Assembly: GCA_023404345.1 (NCBI GenBank)
Contig: JAEYCB010000002.1
Coordinates: 1-42,763, forward strand
Direction of reading: 5' to 3'
Length of the DNA stretch: 42,763 nt
Source of the DNA: Bacillota bacterium
GTDB lineage: Bacteria; Bacillota; Clostridia; Christensenellales; Aristaeellaceae
Shown here: positions 16,332 through 25,185 of the stretch, one piece after another
Position numbering within the stretch: position 1 is the stretch's first letter
Layout of the letters: every line of letters starts with the position of its first letter
The notes under the pieces: generated by a model
Databases searched by the model: none
What the model was told of the DNA's origin: nothing
The model's input: only the letters and a program-made list of their open reading frames with translations
Position numbers and translations under genes: made by a program

Positions 16332-16544
16332 ATGAGCAGACAAGGAAAATTTATGATTTACTGTGCCGAGCAATATAAACTAGCAAAGCACCTGACAGGC
16401 AAACAACTTGCGGATCTTTTTAGCCGTTACCGAGTTTGGGAATATGTCTACTCTTGTTATGAGGCTTTGCACACGACAGGTACAAATTATATCATCGAGG
16501 ATATTGACCTGTATATCGAAGCTCGTAAGCCAACCAGGACTTAA
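16332..16544 (+). CDS. DUF3791 protein, probable antitoxin partner
   Basis: 70 residues matching the DUF3791 pattern: FMIYCAEQYKLAKHLTGKQ, then LFSRYRVWEYVYSCYEALHTTG and IIEDIDLYI. The ATG at 16332 is preferred over the TTG at 16326 because GAGGAGG lies 7 bases upstream. DUF3791 proteins are encoded next to DUF3990 genes and are presumed immunity or antitoxin proteins. With the toxin broken, this gene may survive by drift or may protect against a toxin on a related element. Confidence 0.7.
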   Translation: MSRQGKFMIYCAEQYKLAKHLTGKQLADLFSRYRVWEYVYSCYEALHTTGTNYIIEDIDLYIEARKPTRT

Positions 16545-16560
16545 AGCAGCGGCAAACTAA

Positions 16561-17179
16561 CTAATTGAAAATTATCAAAGATAAAATCATTTCTGCGAAA
16601 AAATTTTTTAGATAGTATCTACAAGAGCAAGATAGAACAGCAGTCCAAACAGCGATACAACGAACCTGTACCTCAGCGAGAAAAGCATCTGAAGTTTTTG
16701 CGTAATGAATGGCAGTGCCTCTTCACCATTTCAAGACTAGGAAACACTTCTAAACCAGATGGCGCAGTGTATAGAGATATTTGTCGTATTCGCGTTATTC
16801 TTTGCGGTTCTTTTTTGAGGAATGACAACTTCCATACCCACTGAAACTGCATAGGCCAGGATACCGTTCGTGTCATGGCCCCGGTCTGCCAACGGAGTTT
16901 GTGCGGAAACACCTTCGATTAGGTGGACAGCTTCTTTGCAATCCGCTTTGATACCTTCTGTAATGCAGATGAACCTTTGATGCGCACTGCCCTACTTCCC
17001 GTAGTCGGGATGCATGTCACGCTAGGGCGCTCTGGTTCGCAATCCTCAAAACACTGCATTGATAAAGCGGCGATTATCCTAGGCGATCCTCCCTATTGCG
17101 CCCGTTGCCTCGGTAAATATGGTTCCAGCAATACCCATACTTGATCGTTTATATCGCGCCGATAGTAGAACGCATCCAT
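16561..17179 (-). pseudogene. IS5-family transposase remnant
   Basis: Minus-strand pieces in changing frames spell an IS5-type transposase. The N-terminus from the ATG at 17179 reads RDINDQVWVLLEPYLPRQRAQ and then hits a TAG where the family has Trp. Later come LIEGVSAQTPLADRGHDTNG, LAYAVSVGMEVVIPQK and the C-terminal QVRCIAVW. A large internal part, roughly the region of the first DDE aspartate, is missing. Terminal inverted repeats were not identified. The remnant marks the junction between the accessory region and the glycan locus. Confidence 0.8.
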
Positions 17180-17287
17180 ATCTCTTCTTCTACCTTTTAT
17201 GTATGCTACATTTTACCACAATTTTACCATTCTAGTGTAGACGCCCTCTAAAAAACAAAAAAAGCGGAGAGAGGAGATACATCGTTA

Positions 17288-19045
17288 GTGAAAAAAATCC
17301 GCAACATATCTATTAAGCGGCGTATGATGGCTATTTTTGCCGCGCTGGCCCTGCCTGCGGTGCTGGTGTTAGGCATTTATACCGCCACCGCCATGGAGGA
17401 ACTGCGCACAAAATTGGCCAAGGCAGGTGAATCTTCCCTCCGCTTGTTCGCGGCATCTCTACAAACACAGATGAACGCGGCCGAAACCTATATGGTGGAT
17501 ACGGTCCTGCACAGCGAGGCCCTGCGCCGCTTAGGCAGCGAAACCAGCCGTACCCAGGCTTATCTGGATGGATACGAAGTCAACCAGGGCTTTTCTGCCG
17601 TGGTGTCGGCCAACGAGGCGCTGGCGGGGCTGATGCTGTACAGTGTGCCCAATAACCTCTACATGGCTCAATACGGCACTGTGTCCGGCGGCGGGCCCGA
17701 ACAAAAGACACGGGCCAAGCAGGGAATCCAGGCCGAAGTCACGGAATTGGTCAGTGCCGGCCCTCTGGATACAGAGCGTTGGTTCGCCAAAAAGATGGGT
17801 GGTCGCACGTATTGGATGCGGGTGGTGCGCTATCGCTCGGCCTATCTGGCCAGCGTCATCGACTTAGGGCTATTGCTGGACAAGGCGGCCGCCCAATATG
17901 ACTTTGACGGTCCCTTGATCCTGCTGGACGAGGCGGGCATCCCCCTCCTTGCGGGCACCGCCGCGGTGGCGCCTGACCAGATGCAATGGAAGCCGGAGGG
18001 CTATGGCACCTTGACGTATGAGGGGGAGCCTTATTTGAGCGTGACGGCATCGGCCAGACAGCTGTATTTTTTGTATCTGATGCCCTTCCAAGGGGCCCAG
18101 GGGGCCATGCGCCCGCTGGAGCTGGTGCTGGCGGTGTGCACCGTATTGGTGCTGGTGGCCATTCCCGTAATGTGGGTCTATCTGCGCCGCACGGTGTTCC
18201 GGCCGCTGGACTCCCTGGTGGATACCATGGAGCGGATCGGGGAGGGCGAGCTGATGGCGCGGTCCAGCACCATGTATAAGAATAAGGAGTTCAAACAGGT
18301 AAACGATACCTTTAACAATATGATCGACCAGATCACAAAGCTAAAGATCGACAGTTACGAGCGGCAGCTCGCGGCCGAGCGCAGTGAGATGGCGGCGCTG
18401 AAAATGCAGATCCGGCCGCATTTTGTGCTCAACTGCCTGAAGAATGTGTATGCCTTGGCACAGACGGGCCGCACCGGAGAGATCCAGTCCCTGATTCTGC
18501 TGCTATCGCGCCATTTGCGCTATGTGCTCTCTTACAGCGAGGACACGGTGCCCCTGGAACGGGAAGTGGAGCTGTGCCAGAACTACATTGAGCTGAGCAG
18601 TGTGGGCCAAGAACACCCAGCCGCCTGCAGCGTGGAGGTGAACAGCTGCTTGGACACGCTGCCCGTGCCACCTGTCTCGCTACTGACGCTGGTGGAGAAC
18701 AGCGTGAAGCACGGCGCTCGTGAGGGCAGTATCCTGAAAATTTCCATCACCGCCCGCCGGCTGGAAATGGAAGAGGGAGCCCTGGCCAATATCACGGTGA
18801 GCGACAATGGCCCGGGGTTTACCCCGCAGCAGCTGGAGGAACTGAACAAGGCCATGCCCCGGGAGGAAAACGGCCGCCACGTGGGCCTGGCCAACGCGCT
18901 GCGGCGGTTCCAACTGCTGTACGGCGACGGCTTGGCCGTGGCCTTTGCCAGCGGCCGCGAGGGCGGGGCAAAAATCGAGCTGTTCCTACCGTTGCAGGCA
19001 GTCACAAAGGGGGATGCGGAAGATGAAATTGCTGATTGTGGATGA
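17288..19045 (+). CDS. Sensor histidine kinase, YesM/LytS type
   Basis: 585 residues with a cytoplasmic histidine kinase and an extracellular sensor. TM1 spans about 12-34, the external domain about 35-275, and TM2 277-299. A HAMP-like linker follows, then the His_kinase H-box QIRPHFVLN (H378), the N-box LVENSVKHG (N471) and the G-box SDNGPGF (D506). YesM-type kinases sense carbohydrates, often through a binding protein. The start is GTG at 17288 with GAGGAG 11 bases upstream, a long spacer, so it is slightly uncertain. The response regulator gene overlaps its end by 23 bases, and an orphan solute-binding lipoprotein follows, which could present the ligand. It is the first gene of the glycan locus. 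Confidence 0.88.
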   Translation: MKKIRNISIKRRMMAIFAALALPAVLVLGIYTATAMEELRTKLAKAGESSLRLFAASLQTQMNAAETYMVDTVLHSEALRRLGSETSRTQAYLDGYEVNQGFSAVVSANEALAGLMLYSVPNNLYMAQYGTVSGGGPEQKTRAKQGIQAEVTELVSAGPLDTERWFAKKMGGRTYWMRVVRYRSAYLASVIDLGLLLDKAAAQYDFDGPLILLDEAGIPLLAGTAAVAPDQMQWKPEGYGTLTYEGEPYLSVTASARQLYFLYLMPFQGAQGAMRPLELVLAVCTVLVLVAIPVMWVYLRRTVFRPLDSLVDTMERIGEGELMARSSTMYKNKEFKQVNDTFNNMIDQITKLKIDSYERQLAAERSEMAALKMQIRPHFVLNCLKNVYALAQTGRTGEIQSLILLLSRHLRYVLSYSEDTVPLEREVELCQNYIELSSVGQEHPAACSVEVNSCLDTLPVPPVSLLTLVENSVKHGAREGSILKISITARRLEMEEGALANITVSDNGPGFTPQQLEELNKAMPREENGRHVGLANALRRFQLLYGDGLAVAFASGREGGAKIELFLPLQAVTKGDAEDEIADCG

Positions 19046-20606
19046 CCAGATGAGCGTGGTGGAAGGCCTAAAAAAGGGCGTCAATTGGAAGGCCATAGGC
19101 TTTTCCGAAGTGGATACGGCCTACAACGCCGTGGACGCCCGGGCCAGCCTGCGCCGCAGGCCGGCGGATGTGATGCTGTGCGATATCGAAATGCCCATGG
19201 AAAACGGCCTCGAGCTGCTGGCCTGGATGCGTGAGCAGGGCATGGAGACGCGCTGTATCTTCCTCACGGCTCACGCCAAGTTCAACTATGCACAGGAGGC
19301 GGTGCGCCTGGGCGGTTTTGATTATATCATCCAGCCGGCCCCTTACTCCGAGATCGGCCGGGCGGTGGCCAAAGCTGCCGAGGACGTCCTCAGCGGCAGG
19401 GAACAGGCGCAGCTGCAACAGATGGGCAAAGCCTTCCACCAGCAGGAACCGGCTATTGCGGCCAATGTGCTGCGGGGGTTCCTGAGGCGCCAGCCCAACG
19501 GGCGCGACGTGACCACCTTGGAAAAGTTGGGTATCCTGCCCATGCGCAGTAAAGCGGGCTATGTGGCGCTGCTGCACGTCATGCGCTGGGAAGAAGGGGA
19601 GGACCCGTGGGTCGGCCCGCTGCTGGGCGTAGCCATCGGCAATATCGCCAAGGAGATGTTTGAGCCTCACGGCGAGCTTTCGGCGCTCTCCTTTATGGAA
19701 GAATCCAGTTTTGCCTTGCTGCTGCAGAACACGGAAGGGGAGGAGATGCCCCTGGAAAGCGTGACACGGCAGCTGATGTTTTTGAAAAGCGCCTGCGAGC
19801 AGTACTTCCACTGTTCCCTTGCCTGTTATCTGGACGGCCCCATCCCCGTGGCGGACGCACCCGCACGGTGGGAGAAACTGAAGGTGATGCGGGATGACAA
19901 TGTGTCCCTGCGGCCCGGCGTGTTCCAGCTGGAGGAAAAGCCGCGCGTGCCCCACACCTTCCGTGTGCTGCAGATTCGCGGCTGGTGTAGCCTTTTGAAA
20001 GAGGGCTATCCCGAGGCCATGGAAAATGAGGGCATGGCTTTGCTTGACAAATTGGTCGAGAACCACCAGTTGGACGCCGCCACCCTACGGGTATTTTATC
20101 AAGATTTTCTGCAGATGGTGTATTTCACGCTGGAGGGCAGCGAGGATAAGTTGCACGAGATGTTTCGCAGCCCCGAGGACTTGGAACTGTACCGCAACGG
20201 TATGAAGTCGGTGGATAATATGAAAAAGCTGCTGCACCATGTGGCGGAAAACTTCGCTGTGCCCGTTCCCGCCAGCGATCAGAAGGCTGTGGTGGACAAG
20301 GTGCGGCGCTATATCGGCGAACACCTGGAAAATGAGCTACGCCGGGACGAACTGGCCGAATATGTGCATCTGAACCCCGATTATCTTACCCGCATTTTCA
20401 AAAAAGAGACTGGCTGCACCATCAAGGAATATGTCATCCGCCAGAAGCTAGAGGAGGCGAAAATGCTGCTACGCACCACGTCCCTGCCCATCAGCTTCAT
20501 CGCCGCCAAAGTAGGATACTGCAACTTTTCCCACTTTTCCTATGCCTATAAAAAGGTGCTGGGCATCACCCCTCAAGAGGAACGGCAGGGCACCGACAAA
20601 GGATAA
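19023..20606 (+). CDS. AraC-type response regulator, YesN-like
   Basis: 527 residues: an N-terminal receiver (acidic pocket VDDQ at 6-9, phosphoacceptor D54 in LCDIEMP, T82), a long middle domain, and a C-terminal double helix-turn-helix of the AraC family (about 430-527, with LAEYVHLNPDYLTRIFKKETG). The conserved receiver Lys is replaced: the motif is DYIIQPAP, with Q104 where K is usual. The ATG at 19023 lies inside the kinase gene with GGGGGAT-type purines upstream, so the two are translationally coupled. It likely activates the GH43-sulfatase and transporter operons downstream, as YesN-type regulators do for neighbouring carbohydrate genes. Confidence 0.88.
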   Translation: MKLLIVDDQMSVVEGLKKGVNWKAIGFSEVDTAYNAVDARASLRRRPADVMLCDIEMPMENGLELLAWMREQGMETRCIFLTAHAKFNYAQEAVRLGGFDYIIQPAPYSEIGRAVAKAAEDVLSGREQAQLQQMGKAFHQQEPAIAANVLRGFLRRQPNGRDVTTLEKLGILPMRSKAGYVALLHVMRWEEGEDPWVGPLLGVAIGNIAKEMFEPHGELSALSFMEESSFALLLQNTEGEEMPLESVTRQLMFLKSACEQYFHCSLACYLDGPIPVADAPARWEKLKVMRDDNVSLRPGVFQLEEKPRVPHTFRVLQIRGWCSLLKEGYPEAMENEGMALLDKLVENHQLDAATLRVFYQDFLQMVYFTLEGSEDKLHEMFRSPEDLELYRNGMKSVDNMKKLLHHVAENFAVPVPASDQKAVVDKVRRYIGEHLENELRRDELAEYVHLNPDYLTRIFKKETGCTIKEYVIRQKLEEAKMLLRTTSLPISFIAAKVGYCNFSHFSYAYKKVLGITPQEERQGTDKG

Positions 20607-20674
20607 AGAAGGTCTTGATTTCGATAGAATAAGCCCGGTTTTTTGGTAGTGAGTGCGCTGAGAGGAGCCGTATA

Positions 20675-22132
20675 ATGAAAATACACTGCAAAAAGATACT
20701 GTGTGTGGTCTCCCTGTTCTTAGCCCTTCTGGGCGGCTGCGCCCGCCAGGCCCCCGCGCAGCTTCCGCATCAGGAGGCCGTCACCCTGCGCATCCTCACC
20801 GTGGGCTCCTCCGGCGAGGATGCCTGCCGCCGCATCAGCGCGGCCCTCAGTGAAATCACCCGGGAAAAATTGGGCTTTTCCGTGGAACTGCAGCAGGCCC
20901 CCATGTCCAATTACGACAGCGTCTTGTCCCGTCAAATGCTGTTGGGCGACGCGCCGGACCTGTTCTGCTACATGGACCCAGAGTATCTGCTCAATTGTGT
21001 GGAGGAAGGGTATCTTGCCGCGCTGGACGGCATGCTGAAGGATTCCGCCTGGCTCAAAAGCTATGTCCCGCAGGAACTGTGGGCCTGCGTGCGCGTGGGC
21101 GGGCAGATTTATGCAGTGCCAGCCAATAACAATGTGAATTACAGCCAGGGATTCCTGGCCCGGGCCGATATAGTGCGGGCGCTGGGCATCGACCCCGCCG
21201 CGGTCACCACCTGGGACCAATTGCACGACGTGCTGGTGCAGGTGAAGAACGCTTACCCGGAAATGGTGCCCGTGGTGCCCCATTTCAGTCAGATCCAGCA
21301 GACCTTGGGCCAGGACCCGCTGGGGGACAACCTGGGCGTACTGCTGGACAATCAGGGCACCACGGTGGAAAATCTTTACGCCAGTAAACAGTACGCCGAG
21401 GTGTGCCGGCGCATGCATCAGTGGTACGAGGAGGGGCTCATTCTCAAGGACGCGTCCCTCACGGACGATTCTGCGCCCCGTATGATGAAGCTGTACGACG
21501 GCTTCGGCTTTTTCCCCCGCGTCAGCGACAATAACATCATCAGCAGCACCCGCTCGTTCGGGGAGGAGCTGGTGCCTTTTGTGATGAGCGACCCCATCGC
21601 CAACACCTCCTCGGTGAACCTGGGCTGGTGCGTGGGGGCGAACAGCCAATATAAGCGCGAGGCGATGCAGATGATCGAGCTGCTGTATATCGACCAGGAA
21701 ACCGCGGATCTGTGCATTTACGGCCAGGAGGATGTCGATTATGTGCGCCTGGACGAAGACACGGTCACCAACATCGCCGCGCCCCCCGCGGACGAGTGGA
21801 GCACCATCCACTGGGGCTGGCCCAACCGCCAGGCGGCCAGCACTTGGACACTGCCCGGCAAAACATTGCCCAAAGTGCCGCTGAAAGGCGCCCAGCGCTC
21901 GCCCGCCATGGGCTTTGTATTCGATTCCACACCGGTGCAGTCGGCGGTGAACCGCTGCAAAACGGTGACGGATAAATATCATAATGTGCTGATGAGCGGC
22001 TATCTGGACCCCGAGGACGCGCTGCCGCGCTTCCTGGCGGAGCTGGAAGAGGCCGGTATCGGCGCGGTCATTACAGAAAAGCAGGCACAGCTTGACACCT
22101 GGCTGGAGCAACGCACGCAAAGCGGGCTCTGA
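20675..22132 (+). CDS. Extracellular solute-binding lipoprotein, family 1
   Basis: 485 residues. A lipoprotein signal runs over residues 1-22 with the lipobox LLGGC (C22), so the protein should be anchored on the outer face of the membrane. The rest resembles family-1 sugar-binding proteins of CUT1 importers (LytE/YtcQ-like), including LLGDAPDLFCYMDPE and WDQLHDVLVQVKNAYP. No CUT1 permeases or ATPase lie in the window; the importer downstream is of the ribose (CUT2) class with its own binding protein. Directly after the kinase and regulator genes, it may serve as a ligand presenter for the sensor or use permeases encoded elsewhere. AGAGGAG precedes the ATG. Confidence 0.85.
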   Translation: MKIHCKKILCVVSLFLALLGGCARQAPAQLPHQEAVTLRILTVGSSGEDACRRISAALSEITREKLGFSVELQQAPMSNYDSVLSRQMLLGDAPDLFCYMDPEYLLNCVEEGYLAALDGMLKDSAWLKSYVPQELWACVRVGGQIYAVPANNNVNYSQGFLARADIVRALGIDPAAVTTWDQLHDVLVQVKNAYPEMVPVVPHFSQIQQTLGQDPLGDNLGVLLDNQGTTVENLYASKQYAEVCRRMHQWYEEGLILKDASLTDDSAPRMMKLYDGFGFFPRVSDNNIISSTRSFGEELVPFVMSDPIANTSSVNLGWCVGANSQYKREAMQMIELLYIDQETADLCIYGQEDVDYVRLDEDTVTNIAAPPADEWSTIHWGWPNRQAASTWTLPGKTLPKVPLKGAQRSPAMGFVFDSTPVQSAVNRCKTVTDKYHNVLMSGYLDPEDALPRFLAELEEAGIGAVITEKQAQLDTWLEQRTQSGL

Positions 22133-22189
22133 AGCGCCGGAAAGGGGACAGGGGAAGGCCGCGCCTTGCTTTGGAAGGAGAAGTTGGCT

Positions 22190-23614
22190 ATGAAGCACAC
22201 AGCGGTGAATCCTTACCTGCCCCTGTATGAGTATGTGCCCGACGGCGAGCCGCGCCTGTTTGACGGGCGGGTATACCTGTACGGCTCCCACGACACGGCG
22301 GGGGGCGATTTTTTCTGCCTCGAGGATTATGTAGCCTGGTCTGCGCCGGAGGACGATTTGGGCGATTGGCGTTATGAAGGGGTCATTTATCGCAAAGACC
22401 AGGATCCCTCCAACCCGGACGGCAAGCTGGAGCTGTTTGCCCCGGATGTGGTGCAGGGGCCGGACGGGCACTATTATCTGTACTACTGCCTGCGTATGCG
22501 GCGGGAGTTCGGGGTAGCCGTCAGTGATTCGCCCGCCGGGCCTTTTGCATTTTACAGCCATATTCAAAAAACGGACGGCTCGGTGCTGGAAGACGCCATG
22601 CCCTACGACCCATCTGTTCTGGTGGATGAGGACGGAAAGATTTATTTGTATTATGGCTTTGCCAGCGAAATGCTGGGAAAAAAATATGGCTTTGTAAAAA
22701 GCCCAGGGGCCATGATGGTGCAGCTGGACAGCGATATGCGCACGGCTGTTACCGAACCTGTGCTGTGTATTCCTGGAGAAGATGAGGCCCCGGGCACAAG
22801 TTTTGCGGGCCACGCCTATGTGGAAGCGCCCTCCATGCGCCGCTTCGGCGATCTGTACTATTTTGTCTATTCCAGCCAGCGCTGGCATGAGCTGTGTTAC
22901 GCCGTCAGCAGCCGCCCCGACGGCGGCTTTATCTACGGCGGCGTCATCGTGGATAATGCCGATCTGGGCCTTAATGGCCGCACGCTACCGGTGTGTATGC
23001 CGGGCAATAATCACGGCGGCCTGATACAGGCCGGCGGGAAATGCTATATGTTCTATCACCGCCACACCAACTGCACGTCCTTCTCCCGCCAAGGCTGCGC
23101 CGAGCAGGTGCAGCTGCTGCCGGGCGGACGCATCCCCCAGGTGGAGGTCACCTCCTGCGGGCTGAACGGCGGCCCGCTACTCGCCGAAGGAAACTGGCCC
23201 GCGGCCATCGCCTGCCAGCTTTATGGTGCTGACCAAGCGTCGATGCTGGACTTCCGCAATGTGGCGCGGAACACGGTGCCCTTCATCACCGAGACGGGCA
23301 CCAGCAGCCCTTCGCCTCAGCAGTTTATCTGCAACATCCAGGGCGGCACGGTGGCCGGCTACAAGTATTTTGTATTCTCCGCCGCGCTGGCCGTCGTCAC
23401 CCTGTGGCTGCGGGGGACGATGGCGGGCGCGCTCCGCCTCTGCCTTGACGCACCGGACGCGCCCCCCGCCGCCCAAAGCCCGCTGGAGCTGGCGGCCGCG
23501 GATTGGCAGCCAGTAACGCTGACGCTACCGTCGCTTCCCACGGGCGCGCACAGCCTTTACTTCTGTTTTGATGGCGCGGGCAGATGCGATTTCCTGCGCT
23601 TTACATTCCACTGA
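22190..23614 (+). CDS. Glycoside hydrolase family 43, cytoplasmic
   Basis: 474 residues. The N-terminal five-bladed beta-propeller of GH43 is clear: NPYLPLYEYVPDGEPRLFDG then YLYGSHD, APDVVQGPDGHYYLYY, YDPSVLVDEDG with the pKa-tuning Asp, and AYVEAPSMR with the general-acid Glu. The C-terminal 130 residues form a beta-rich module. GH43 enzymes remove alpha-L-arabinofuranosyl, beta-xylosyl or galactosyl units by inversion; the sugar cannot be read from sequence. There is no signal peptide, so it works on imported oligosaccharides. The ATG has GGAAGGAG 9 bases upstream. The first sulfatase of the locus follows 33 bases later. Confidence 0.85.
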   Translation: MKHTAVNPYLPLYEYVPDGEPRLFDGRVYLYGSHDTAGGDFFCLEDYVAWSAPEDDLGDWRYEGVIYRKDQDPSNPDGKLELFAPDVVQGPDGHYYLYYCLRMRREFGVAVSDSPAGPFAFYSHIQKTDGSVLEDAMPYDPSVLVDEDGKIYLYYGFASEMLGKKYGFVKSPGAMMVQLDSDMRTAVTEPVLCIPGEDEAPGTSFAGHAYVEAPSMRRFGDLYYFVYSSQRWHELCYAVSSRPDGGFIYGGVIVDNADLGLNGRTLPVCMPGNNHGGLIQAGGKCYMFYHRHTNCTSFSRQGCAEQVQLLPGGRIPQVEVTSCGLNGGPLLAEGNWPAAIACQLYGADQASMLDFRNVARNTVPFITETGTSSPSPQQFICNIQGGTVAGYKYFVFSAALAVVTLWLRGTMAGALRLCLDAPDAPPAAQSPLELAAADWQPVTLTLPSLPTGAHSLYFCFDGAGRCDFLRFTFH

Positions 23615-23647
23615 AGGGGCGGCCGGGATTCTGAAAGGAGAATTTTT

Positions 23648-25165
23648 ATGCGTATTCTATATGTGGACATCGACACCCTGCGCCCGGACCATCTGGGCTG
23701 CTACGGCTATTCCAGGAACACCAGCCCCAATATCGACGCCATTGCCCGCGAGGCGGTGCGCTTTACCGACTATTATTGCTCCGACGCGCCCTGCCTGCCC
23801 AGCCGCGCCGCCCTGATGACAGGTCGCTTTGGCATCCATACGGGTTGCGTGGGGCACGGCGGCATCAACGCCGAGATGCGCCCCGAGGGACGCGACCGCG
23901 GCATGGCCGACTTTAACGGCCGCTACAACCTGCCCGCGGTGCTGCGCCGGGCCGGCATGAAGACCGCCACCATCAGCAGTTTTCCGGACAGGCACGCTGC
24001 CTGGTGGTTCAACGGCGGCTTTGACGAATGCTACAACGTGGGTAAGCGCGGCCTGGAACCCGCCCACGAGGTGCTCCCCCTGGCGCTGGACTGGCTGGAT
24101 CGCAAGCGGGAGACAAAGGACTGGTTTTTGCACCTGCATGTGTGGGACCCTCATATCCCTTACCGCACGCCGGAAAATTATGGCAAGCCCTTTGCCGATG
24201 ACCCGCTGCCCGACCCCTGGATGACCCAGGAGCTACTGGATCATCACCGACGCACAAAGCCCGGCGGCCATTGTGCCTGCGAGGTGACGGGCTACGACAA
24301 CGTGCCCAACCCGGCCACGCCGCGCCAGATTACCGAGATCAAGAACCTGGACGATTTCAAAACCATGGTGGACGAGTACGACACCGGCGTCTGGTACGCG
24401 GACCAGCAGTTGGGCAAGGTATTCGGGAAGCTGAAAGAGCAGGGCATCTACGAGGATACGGTCATCATCATCAGTTCCGACCACGGCGAGGACCTGGGTG
24501 AGCTGGGCAGCTATTGCGAGCACGGTGAGGCCGATTATATCACCACCCATATCCCCATGATCATCAAATGGCCGGGCTGCGCAAAAAACGCGGTGTCCCG
24601 GGGCTTCCACTACAATTTGGATCTGCTGCCCACCCTCATCGACCTGCTGGGCGGCGTGCCAGAGTTCACCTGCAACCGGGTGGTGGGCAAAAAGAATCCT
24701 GTCCGCTACGACGGCGAGAGCTACGCGGACTGTGTGCGCACCGGCGCAGACGGCGGCCGCGACCATCTGGTGGTCAGCCAGTGCGCCCATGTGTGTCAGC
24801 GCAGTGTGCGCTTCGGCGACTGGATGTATATCCGCACCTATCACGACGGCTATCACCTGATCGAAGACGAAGAGCTGTTCAATGTGAAGGACGACCCCCA
24901 CGAGACGAAAAACCTGGCCGAAGAGCATCCGGAAGTGTGCTGGCACGCGGCTTGGTATCTGGAGCGCTGGGTGGCCGACAACATGCTCAATAATATCTAC
25001 CACTCCCACGAAGACCCGCTATGGAACGTGATTGCCGAGGGCGGTCCCTTCCATTGCCGCGGCTATCTGTACGATTACTGCCAGCGGCTAGAGCAGACCG
25101 ACCGCGCCGACTGCGCCGAAGAACTGCGCCGCCGCCATCCGCGGGAACTGGAAGAGCGCTATTGA
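23648..25165 (+). CDS. Sulfatase 1 (S1 family, Cys type), cytoplasmic
   Basis: 505 residues. The formylglycine motif is C49-L-P-S-R53, followed by AALMTGR. N-terminal metal ligands lie in DIDTLRPD, and the second metal site is SSDHG (D278, H279). It hydrolyses a sulfate ester or sulfamate; DIDTLRPDHLGCYGY-type N-termini are shared with heparan sulfamidase-like and related enzymes, but specificity is not proven. The usual G-K-x-H motif is replaced by SSFPDRHAAWW. It starts directly with the catalytic fold, without a signal peptide, so it is intracellular. AAAGGAG lies 8 bases before the ATG. Maturation of C49 would need the anSME encoded at the right end. Confidence 0.9.
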   Translation: MRILYVDIDTLRPDHLGCYGYSRNTSPNIDAIAREAVRFTDYYCSDAPCLPSRAALMTGRFGIHTGCVGHGGINAEMRPEGRDRGMADFNGRYNLPAVLRRAGMKTATISSFPDRHAAWWFNGGFDECYNVGKRGLEPAHEVLPLALDWLDRKRETKDWFLHLHVWDPHIPYRTPENYGKPFADDPLPDPWMTQELLDHHRRTKPGGHCACEVTGYDNVPNPATPRQITEIKNLDDFKTMVDEYDTGVWYADQQLGKVFGKLKEQGIYEDTVIIISSDHGEDLGELGSYCEHGEADYITTHIPMIIKWPGCAKNAVSRGFHYNLDLLPTLIDLLGGVPEFTCNRVVGKKNPVRYDGESYADCVRTGADGGRDHLVVSQCAHVCQRSVRFGDWMYIRTYHDGYHLIEDEELFNVKDDPHETKNLAEEHPEVCWHAAWYLERWVADNMLNNIYHSHEDPLWNVIAEGGPFHCRGYLYDYCQRLEQTDRADCAEELRRRHPRELEERY

Positions 25166-25185
25166 GCCGGAAAGGAGCCGTTACC

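Noticed and set aside
20720..22888. A 722-codon open frame on the minus strand opposite the binding protein and GH43 genes
   Set aside because: It mirrors the codon bias of the GC-rich plus-strand genes, has odd composition rich in His, Gln and Gly, no ribosome binding site and no family motifs.
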